Shown: positions 56,321 to 64,000 of the stretch, one piece after another
Layout of the letters: each line of letters starts with the position of its first letter
Position numbering within the stretch: position 1 is the stretch's first letter
Assembly: GCA_000497125.2 (NCBI GenBank)
Contig: CM035323.1
Location: 194,001-258,000, forward strand
Length of the DNA: 64,000 bases
Reading direction: 5' to 3'
Origin: Spironucleus salmonicida
Taxonomy: Eukaryota; Fornicata; Diplomonadida; Hexamitidae
The notes under the pieces: generated by a model
Told to the model about the DNA's origin: nothing
What the model saw: the letters and a program-made list of their open reading frames with translations, nothing else
Databases searched by the model: none
Translations under genes and position numbers: made by a program

Positions 56321-57451
56321 TCACTCGCCTTCGGCCTCTGCTTCTACCTCCCCGCCCTCTGCGATTTTCTTCTTGTACCCGCTGAAAAACTGGTCCATCT
56401 CCCCACCTTCTATTTCACCGCCTTATTCCTCGCCGTCGCCTTCAGCTCCGGCCCTAAACATCCCCTTCGCGAAAATGATCTTTCCGGTAAAGCCGATCTT
56501 TAGCTCCTTCTCGGCCTCGGCCTTTTCGGCCTCTTCTAGCTGCTGTTGCACCCTCTTCTGCTTCCACACGGCGAAGGTCTCCTCGTTCACCGGTGTTCCC
56601 TGCGTTATCGCGTTCCGCTTCCTTTCGATTTCCTCCTCGAACTGCTCGTTGTCCAAATCCTCGTCGAAGTCCTCAGGCTTCTCGAAGAGCACAAAATCGA
56701 TTGGGATGCAATGTCTGTACTGGCAATATCCCTGCTGCTTCTCGTGGGCGCAGTTCCAGCCAAATCCGATGACGTTCTCTCTGCACGCCTGGATGAAATT
56801 CTTACAAATGAGGTCAGAGTAGTTATGCGTTCTCGTGCGGTCCTGGAAATCAGCGAGCATTTCGCTTAAGACTTCGTCGTAGTCTTTTCCGTTTTTGAAG
56901 CTTTTTTGTTTTGCTCTGTATTCGATGATTTGGTCGCGCATTTCTCTATAGATATCCAGCTTACCCATGTCTTCTGAAACGTAATCCTTAGCTTTATCAA
57001 GCTTTTCCTGCTCTTTGCGCATTTTTTCTTCTAGTATTTGCTGTGGCGTCATAATTTCCACTTTCTCACCGTGTGAATATTTACATTTCTCAGCTTTGTC
57101 GCAGCAGCCGTATTGGTGGAGAATACAGGGGTAATTTTTAGGATTTTCGCCTTCGGGGACAGGGGGTTGCTTCAAAGTCGATCTAAGCATTTAAAGCTAT
57201 TGTAAACGCTTTTCGTCCTCTTTTTACTTCTTAAGGATGTCAGCCTGAGATTATTAAAGCTTGCTTGGTAAAGCATTCTTTATAACAGTATCAACTTTGT
57301 TTTAAACTTATTTTTATACAGCCTATATCTGCTACTGTACTTTTTTGGATTTATTCTTGTTTTTCAGACCAAAAGTAGCATCTTCTATCGTCTGCTTTGC
57401 CTCTTTTTATAGTGCTTTCTTGGAAACATCCAATTGCTTCTTTGGTGGCAT
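56321..57451 (-). CDS. ZC3H15/DFRP1/Tma46 translation-associated zinc-finger protein
   Basis: A 376-residue orthologue of DFRP1. It begins Met-Pro-Pro-Lys-Lys and has the conserved Thr-Phe-Gly-Leu-Lys-Asn-Lys-Asn block near 26-33. A first CCCH finger (Cys x Cys-Cys-Asp-Lys x Cys x His) lies near 103-121, and the second near 213-245 with ICKNFIQAC ... GWNC ... GYCQYRH and Pro-Ile-Asp-Phe-Val-Leu. The GKIIFAKGMF element follows near 325, then an acidic Gly/Glu tail. The protein binds and stabilises the DRG1 GTPase on ribosomes. The 5' third is AT-rich and full of TAA/TAG; the 3' two thirds is GC-rich. Divergent from NOP2 with 94 bp. Confidence 0.93.
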
Positions 57452-57528
57452 TACGACTCAAAGTGGAATGGAAAATGGACAGGATTAATAAATAATTTAT
57501 ATATCATAATGTTATTAAAAGAATCTTT

Positions 57529-57535
57529 CCACTCC
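57529..57535 (+). promoter_or_regulatory. CCACTCC promoter/initiator motif
   Basis: Exact CCACTCC 10 bp before the NOP2 ATG. Confidence 0.6.
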
Positions 57536-57545
57536 CCATTCCATA

Positions 57546-58913
57546 ATGTCACTAGTTTCACTGTCATCTAAAGCTTAAATGGTTGATAACGAGCCAATTG
57601 AAGAACAATTCTGTAATGAAGAGGAAAACTATGAAATAGAAGAAGTCTAAAACTAACCTAGAAATCTTCTTGAACTATCTGATTCTGTATCTATTGACGA
57701 AGAACTTTTAGCTCATCGTAAGCTTCTTATTGAATAGAACATACCCGAACCAGCACCAGCACCATAGAATACTCAATATGATCCCAGATCAGATCTACCA
57801 AATTCACCTGAACAGACTTTAGCTCGCCTTTCTAGAGTAAGTTATATCCTATCAAACTTCAAAAATGAAAGAAACCCATAGGTTCCACGTCCCACATATG
57901 TTTAAATCCTAAAATAAGATGTCATCAATCTCTATGGATATTCTGATGATGTTGCTGAAATTTTACTTGGAGTTTTCGGCCCAGTAGAGTTCCTTAGTTT
58001 TGTATAAGCTTCTGAAAAACCTAGACCACTCACAATCAGGGTAAATCCTTTGAAGGCAAAAAGAAGAGATGTTGCCGCCGCACTACTTTCTAGAGGAGTG
58101 GAATTGGAGCCCATAACTTGGTCTCCTGATGGTCTTACTGTGTTTTCATCCTAAATACCCCTAGGTGCAACTCCTGAATATCTGAAAGGTCTTTATATGA
58201 TATAAGATGCTGCTTCTATGATGCCAGTTTTGGCTCTTCGTCCCCAAGCTAATGAAAAAATTATCGATATATCAGCAGCACCAGGAGGTAAAACTACACA
58301 TATCGCTTCCTTAATGAAAAACACTGGCGTACTTATTGCTAATGATTTTAACCGTTTAAGAATTGATGCATTATAGGCAAATTTAGCTAGAATGGGAGTT
58401 ACTAACACAATTGTTGTAAATTATGATGGTCGAAAGTTACCTTATGGTGGAATGGACAGAGTACTGTTAGATGCACCTTGTACTGGTCTTGGTGTTATCT
58501 GCAAGGATCCTAAAGCAAAATGTTCTAGAAACTTTTAAGACCTAGACCGATAGTAGGCTCTTTAAAGAGAGCTTTTATGGCATGCAATAGATATGGTATC
58601 TAACAAATCTAATTCTCCAAGAATGATTGTGTATTCAACATGCTCTGTAACTATCGCAGAAAATGAAGCTGTTGTCGACTGGGTATTATAAAAGCGTGGT
58701 GACTGTTAAATTGTTGAGACTGGTTTAGTATCTGGTAATCCAGGTATTGGAAATTATAGAGGTAAGAAGTTCTTTTATGGAATGGAAAAATCTCGAAGAT
58801 TCTATCCTCATACACATAACGTATAGGGCTTTTATGTTTGCTGTATCTAGAGGAAACCTGGTATGAAACCTCTAGTTGAAAAATTTAATTAGGTTGCTGG
58901 TAAGGATGAATGA
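57546..58913 (+). CDS. NOP2: NOP2/NSUN1 25S rRNA m5C methyltransferase
   Basis: A 455-residue enzyme. After an acidic N-terminus, the pre-catalytic Arg-Val-Asn-Pro-Leu-Lys-x-x-Arg-Arg-Asp segment appears near 165. [19 protein letters not shown] follows near 205. The SAM site is [10 protein letters not shown] near 240, [10 protein letters not shown] near 306 holds one catalytic Cys, YSTCSVT near 362 the second, and [15 protein letters not shown] near 418 closes the domain. All are NOP2 signatures. It methylates large-subunit rRNA and supports 60S assembly in the nucleolus. About 15 Gln codons are TAA/TAG. Confidence 0.95.
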
Positions 58914-58925
58914 TGATGATTAAAT

Positions 58926-59234
58926 TCACTTTTTATTAAGTTTTAAACCAGGTATAAATACCAGCCCAGGAATAATAGATTTTTAAACAGGTTCAACGAT
59001 CTTATTCACGTCTTTTTTCTAAGTTAAGCTAGTTGGTATAATATATGAAATATTATCACCTTTCAAAACTACTAAACCAATATCACGGCGTATGTTATTT
59101 TATTCACAGGTAGCTTATTTGAGAACAACATTCATAAAATTGTCAAATTTAAGTAGTATACCCGATATCGTAGATTTGTCATTTAGTTTTATAGATACTA
59201 GCGTATTAAGATGATGTTTAAGTTAGAAGGACAT
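58926..59234 (-). CDS. Sm/LSm core protein (SmB- or LSm-type, 102 aa)
   Basis: ATG at 59234 to TGA 58926-58928. Sm1 motif near residues 8-42: hydrophobic Val-Ser-Ile-Lys-Leu-Asn-Asp, then Gly-Ile-Leu-Leu-Lys-Phe-Asp-Asn-Phe-Met-Asn-Val-Val-Leu. Sm2 near 58-72: Gly-Leu-Val-Val-Leu-Lys-Gly-Asp-Asn-Ile, close to the LRGxxI signature. Such proteins form rings on snRNAs or on U6/decaying mRNA. The Leu-Val-Val-Leu-Lys-Gly-Asp-Asn pattern slightly favours SmB. Convergent with NOP2, 12 bp between stops. Confidence 0.85.
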
Positions 59235-59322
59235 TATTGTTAATACATTATTGTTATATTATATTAAATAAATAAACTGATTAAAAAATTAAAATTAAAT
59301 CACGCAAAATATACTCATGATT

Positions 59323-59589
59323 TCATTTTATTGATATACTCACCCTTTAACTATTAGCACTATTAAGATTTATATTTAGAAAGCTAGAAAGTCTTAAATC
59401 TCTATACAGTACTTTATAATCTTCAACTGACTAATCATTGCTAAACAGTTGGAGTAAGGAATTTGCATCCACTTGGTATGAATTATTGGGAATCTTTTAA
59501 TAAATATCTAGTGAAGGAAGTAAACCTGTGTACGATTGTTTTGTCTTAATAAAATTGAATTCTTTCGGCTTTTTAAATATTTTTTTCAT
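59323..59589 (-). CDS. Small hypothetical protein (88 aa)
   Basis: ATG at 59589 to TGA 59323-59325. Lys-rich start, then Leu/Ser/Asn-rich with an acidic centre; four TAA/TAG codons. Preferred over the opposite strand, whose long open frame has no ATG. No domain recognised. Confidence 0.5.
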
Positions 59590-59849
59590 TTTTATTCTAT
59601 TACTTATTCATATTATCAGGAAATATAACAGTTACAACCCGCAGGTTAATCAGTTTCTAAAGACTATTTTGCTAACTATCATTATATATAGAATAAATAC
59701 TTTATTGGATTATTTATTGATCAACAAAACTATTGTGGTTTCATGGAAGAGGAAACTTGTTACTTACATGTATCTTACAGATAATTATTGACTTAAAATA
59801 TAAAGTAGAATATAAACTGATAATATTATATTAATTCTTATAACTTGTC

Positions 59850-61053
59850 ATATCATCGAGTACGCATCTTCAGCAATGCCATTACTACAAATCCAATCAT
59901 TATATTAACTGCACAACGGCTTCGTCATGAAGATACTCATGAGCGAATTGTTCTCAGAATCACACATTTTCATACCAAAGATACCGTCCAAAGTGATGGG
60001 GTTCCACTATTTTTTGATCTATGCTAGACGCCCTAGATAACCCACTCAGCTCTTTCTTAGCGGATAATTTCTCCCAAAATACTGTTAAATCAGTTAGTTC
60101 TGATCTACTTCCCTATTTTCCTTGATAAAGACCGGGAACGCTCCTCCGAGGCCCGCCCTAGGAGAAACAGTCTAATCCACTGCTCCCAGTGCATGTACCG
60201 TCATATAAACAACCAACGCTCGATCATGGAATCCAATACCATAAAACTAGTTGAGCAGTGAGGGCGTAATCCAGCAGAAGTTGGCGCGGGAGTCGGGGTT
60301 GTATGGCTCCTCCGGCAAAATAAATCCACATTTGAAGATGTTATTGATCATTTCCGTTTTGTACATGAATACTGCATTGTGTTTTATGGCAGTGATCATT
60401 GATCATGTAAGCGAGAATGTGGATAAGCGCATCGATGAAGCTATTCTCCTGCTAGTACCAGGACAGCTTCGGACATGAGTGAATAATCAAGACGATCAGG
60501 AAGCAGTGCAGGTAAAATAACTATTATTTTTTGTACTGTGCATCTTCCAGGAAGAACCTGCCACATTTCTTCTCAGACCTAGTGACAGAAATAGTCAAAG
60601 CATCGTAAATAGACAGGGCCACTGCTGTGGTACTAGATTCCTCGTAGAACTCCCAAACTATGGATACAGGACTTCAGCTGATAGCTTGGCTCCGGAGTGG
60701 ATGCCCTTTCTGTAATCGAAACAGGTGTTACCACCGACACATAGAATATTCAAGATGCTGTATTTTCTGCAGACTTCAACTTGGGAAATGACCAGCTTAA
60801 TCTCTGAGTTCGGACGCATGTCGTATAACTCAAAAAATGCGATATTTTGAGTCTGTAAAGCGGTGGTAATTTTGACGGAAAGATAAATTTTGTTAACGAC
60901 AGTTATTACGGCCAGCAGAAAAACGCATTTTATGGTATTTAAACTAGTTACTCCATTATATAAGAAGATCCATATTTTTATATGATCAGTTTTTTGAATT
61001 ATAGAATGTGGCCTCCTGCGATCACCTAGAAAAGCTTTACTTTTAACTTTCAT
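59850..61053 (-). pseudogene. Degenerate gene; intact 5' part encodes a single-pass membrane protein
   Basis: From an ATG at 61053, 131 codons read as a type-II membrane protein: basic head, one transmembrane segment near residues 42-62, then an ordered region with Asn-Ile-Leu-Cys-Val-Gly-Gly-Asn. That frame passes one TAG and ends at TGA 60595-60597, but protein-like sequence continues in a shifted frame (to TGA 60224-60226) and again in a third frame further on. This suggests frameshifts. The plus strand is also partly open and carries a GTAAAAT...CTTCCAG intron-like interval near 60511-60556, so an opposite-strand spliced gene is an alternative. Not resolved. Confidence 0.4.
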
Positions 61054-62551
61054 TTATATTATATACAACCACCAAATATTAAAATTATCTCGCAGCTAAA
61101 TTTTTATATTTAATTACTATATTATGCGATTTAGCCATTTTGTTAAAAGTGTAGATATGTTCCACCCATAAAACCCAAAATGTCGCATTCCCTCACTCCC
61201 CCAATTCACCATTTTCGCCCCTCTCCCCCCTCTCGCCCAGCAGCTCCCTCAGCCGCTGAATCTCCAGATCCCGCTCCCGCACGACCCCGAGCCACTCCAT
61301 CCGCTCGAAATTGACCTCAATTTCGATCATTTGCTTCATTTCTTCTGCGAAATCGCTCCTGGCGCTGAAAATGTCATTTTCGTACTCATTTTCGACCTCT
61401 TATAGCTGCTCGCTCACGTCGTACAACTGCTATAAGACCCCTTCCCACTCCTTCTACCCAATTTGCACGACCGAACCCTCAATTTCGACCACAGAATCTC
61501 TCCCAACAACACTCCCCACCATACTCCCGCAAACGCTCCTAACGCTCCGATTTACGCCCTAAATCCGACTGGGCGTCTTCGCGTAATTTCTAATTTCCTT
61601 AGTCACGAGCCCCAACTGCAAAGTCTCTTTATTCGACTGGAAGCCATCAACGCATTAATGCAAGTTCAGGAACATGCAAATTTGCGCTGCGAGGCGCTTG
61701 TTCCGGAGCTGCAAAAACGGCCGCAGGGCCATTGTGAGCGCAGACGAGCGGAACGACGTCGCCAGGGAAGACGTTTTGGCGGCGTTTCTGAGCTCCTTGA
61801 GGGAGCGGTCGAGCATGAGGAGCGACGTGCGGATGAAGGCGCCCTCCTGCTAAACCTGCTTAGAGGCCTCCTGCTGGTGCGGCTCGGAGCCCGCGAGGTC
61901 GACGAAGCAGATCGTCGAGGAGCGAATTCGCACGAAAACGAGGCAGTGGGAGCGCGAACTCGCGGAATTTAACTTCGTGGAGGCGACTTCGCGATTTTGC
62001 AGAATTTGCGAAAGCTGCGATTGGAGCGATTCGGTCGTTATCGCCTTCCAGGCCCGCGCCGGAAGCGGGTCGCTGCCGGTCCCTATGATGCGCAGAATGC
62101 TGCCCGTGATCAGGTCCTGCGCCTGGTTCATGTAAATTTGCACGGCCGAAATTTCCACTTCGCTGGACTGCAGGAGGTGGAAAACGGCCATTTGGAAGAC
62201 TCCGGGCTCGTTTTATGAGCCGAATAGCGTGTGCGATTTTCCGGCCGACGTGACGCCGTATGAGAGCTCCAGGAGCGGAAATCCCTGTTCTGCGGCCGAA
62301 AGGAGCGGAAATAGCGCCTCAAACGCGTCGGAATTCGTCGAATTTGACGGTAGCGCTGTATCGAACTCGTGGGACGTTTCAATTCCGGTGATCGGGTCGT
62401 GCGTGATGACAAAATTGCCTTCTGCGCGGATGCAGGGGACGTCGGAAACGCGCTCTTTGGGGAATGCCGGGCGGACGCGCGCAATGACCGAAATCGGAGC
62501 GGGCGGTGCTGCGGAGACAGAAGAGGTCAGTTGTGACGCTGTAAGGTCCAT
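61022..62551 (-). CDS. Kinesin motor protein, possibly kinesin-6-like (509 aa)
   Basis: The motor domain is recognisable: PISVIARVRP near 20, P-loop YGVTSAGKSHT near 105 (GKS rather than GKT), switch I SASSRSHCL near 215, switch II FVDLAGSEP near 232 and a Ser-Leu-x-x-Leu-Asp-Arg helix. The Tyr-Gly-Val-Thr P-loop start recalls kinesin-6. Loops are compact, and residues from about 385 form a Glu/Gln/Arg coiled-coil tail. The tail frame passes the point where a one-base shift would give a TGA after Gly-Glu-Leu-Gly at about 61197, and reads on into AT-rich DNA to TGA 61022-61024, overlapping the next gene by 32 bp; the last 58 residues are doubtful. CCACTCC lies 10 bp before the ATG. Confidence 0.88.
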
Positions 62552-62561
62552 ATTCAAATTT

Positions 62562-62568
62562 GGAGTGG
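62562..62568 (-). promoter_or_regulatory. CCACTCC promoter/initiator motif
   Basis: Exact minus-strand CCACTCC followed by AAATTT, 10 bp before the kinesin ATG, in the 47-bp gap after the upstream gene's stop. Confidence 0.6.
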
Positions 62569-62598
62569 ATAAAAATTTAGTGACTATTATACATAATT

Positions 62599-64000
62599 TC
62601 ACATTTTGCTGCTAATAAGTTCCATGTCAGTAGCTAAAGCTTTTAGTTTTTCGAATTTGTTGGCGCCTTGGTGCTTAATAGTATTTTAGAATCTTGCGAT
62701 ATCTTTTTGTAAATCTACTTTGTCTGAGCAGACTTTCTTGTTTAGCGAATTTATGCTATTTCGCCATGCAATGAGCCGGAAATGGTTTATTTTCGTACTG
62801 TCTGGTAGATACTATTCAAAGGAATAATTCCGGATAGTACTGCTGTATTAATTGATCAAGTTTTTAATTTCAACAACGTTCTTAATGTAAGCATTATTGC
62901 AGTCTTGGTTATAATACACTTGCTCATTTTTATCTTCAATTTTTATTTTTATTTCTTATATCTTCTACTTAAGATAACTTATATCGCTTTTTGCTTATAA
63001 TTGCTGTTCTTTTAATCTAGGTAGTTGTGCTATCCCATTATTATAGTTTCTAATCATCATATCTAGTTTATTTTTTTGAATAACATCATTATGTGAATTC
63101 TTCTTATCAGAAAAGCATGCATTTAAAACCTATCGAACTCTATCTTCTATGGTGTAATGCTCAGAAATCTTAAAAACCATCTCTTAAAATATTTACTGTT
63201 ATAACCTGTCTGACATTTCAGCTTACTTCTCTATTATCTTAAAATAATTTTCAGTTTTGATATTCCAGCTAAGGTTAGATTTCCCAGTCCATTACTTGTT
63301 TATCTCTGCTTCATACTTTTCAAAATTTTCTTTAAGTTTAAATTCACTAAAAACCAATCTTTCATTAATTTATGAAATAACGGTATTTGTGCGATTTATT
63401 AGCTCCTAAATATACTGATTTTCAATCTAACCCTCTATATTACTTAAGTTTATTTTAGTTAAATAAAAATTAGAAGATTCCAGTAAGCTAAGTGTCTAAA
63501 AACGCTCCTTTTTGACCTAAAAAGTTACCTTTTAGTCTTTCAGTTCACAGTGTGTAAATGTTAACTATTCAAAATGCTTAGCAGTCAATGTATCAAAGAA
63601 ATACATAACTTGCTAACTTTTAATTTTAAAATTACGTAATGTAGCAATTTTCTCAAACTACTACAGTTCTTCATTTACAAAAATTTAGAAAGGAGTGGTG
63701 TTGATTAAGTTTAACAGTAAATTTTAGGGGTTGTAATTATTTTATGATTTGTTTTAATAGGCCTTCATTGACTTAAAATTTACACGATTCTGCTTCAAAA
63801 AAGTGAAATAATTTTCCATTTCTAGCGAGTCAAACAAGTAGTATGACTATATGAAATTAATAATTGTGGAAATATCAATTCCATTTTCTGCATGGATAAA
63901 GAAAGTTCTCGAAATCTTGTTGTTATTGAAGGTCAAAATTTCGTAAATTTGAAGAAAACATGAATCCTATGACTAGTTCTTAAGATCCTGTATTTCGTGC
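62599..64000 (-). CDS. Large coiled-coil protein (partial, N-terminus outside window)
   Basis: A code-6 frame with no TGA from the right edge down to TGA 62599-62601 (over 460 codons). The first visible 60 residues look globular (Phe/Ile/Tyr-rich with Asn-Asn-Asn-Lys). The remainder is long Lys/Glu/Gln/Leu/Asn helix with heptad character and many TAA/TAG Gln. No motif recognised. It lies immediately upstream of the kinesin on the same strand, 47 bp apart, but each probably has its own promoter. Confidence 0.75.

Noticed and set aside
59321-59791. Plus-strand 157-codon open frame with hydrophobic runs
   Set aside because: No ATG anywhere in it; the minus strand gives a complete ATG-to-TGA gene over most of the same interval.
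1-64000. CRISPR arrays, insertion sequences or bacterial operons
   Set aside because: No spaced direct repeats with unique spacers, no transposase, and gene content is plainly eukaryotic.
1-64000. Ciliate origin based on the genetic code alone
   Set aside because: The code fits, but arginine deiminase, GNPDA, a CxxC-rich protein and short promoter-ATG spacing fit metamonads better; not excluded.

Overview
ORGANISM AND CODE. The window is eukaryotic and reads sensibly only if TAA and TAG are sense codons (glutamine) and TGA is the sole stop. Read this way, short AT-rich fragments join into long proteins with recognisable families (ubiquilin, NOP2, ZC3H15, MINDY deubiquitinase, arginine deiminase, IFT54, kinesin, exportin-like, SNF7, eIF2-beta, frataxin). 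The code alone fits ciliates, hexamitid diplomonads and some oxymonads. Arginine deiminase, glucosamine-6-phosphate deaminase, a CxxC-rich surface-type protein, very short spacing between promoter motif and ATG, and few introns point to an anaerobic metamonad, most likely a hexamitid diplomonad. That placement is inference.

LAYOUT. 1-5388: a Cys-rich protein running off the left edge, a possible membrane protein, GNPDA, tRNA-Ala(AGC) and a small frataxin. 5389-14944: one 9.6-kb GC-rich tandem array of 34/35-bp units, with a perfect 2,280-bp higher-order period in its right half. 14945-22200: Gln-rich proteins, eIF2-beta and a lipidated small protein. 22201-49655: a dense mixed-strand gene field with ESCRT-III, an exportin-like HEAT protein, an interrupted gene, an LRR protein, a MATE transporter, coiled coils, arginine deiminase, ubiquilin, MINDY-type deubiquitinase, IFT54 with a duplicated N-terminal domain, and a pseudokinase. 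50065-55828: a 1.75-kb near-identical inverted repeat of GC-rich genes flanking a 2.27-kb spacer that holds an AGC kinase of the DFD (Fpk1/AGCVIII) type. 55829-64000: ZC3H15, NOP2, an Sm-like protein, a degenerate region, a kinesin and a large coiled-coil protein leaving the right edge.

GENE ORGANISATION. Genes are mostly intronless and tightly packed, with convergent gaps of 1-11 bp and one divergent gap of 16 bp. A CCACTCC element lies 5-16 bp before the ATG of eight genes and probably acts as a core promoter/initiator. Gene GC content varies from strongly AT-rich to strongly GC-rich. The most GC-rich genes (GNPDA and the inverted-repeat genes) carry few or no TAA/TAG codons. Functionally the window mixes ribosome and translation factors, the arginine-dihydrolase ATP pathway, ubiquitin handling, flagellar transport and signalling, with no operon logic.
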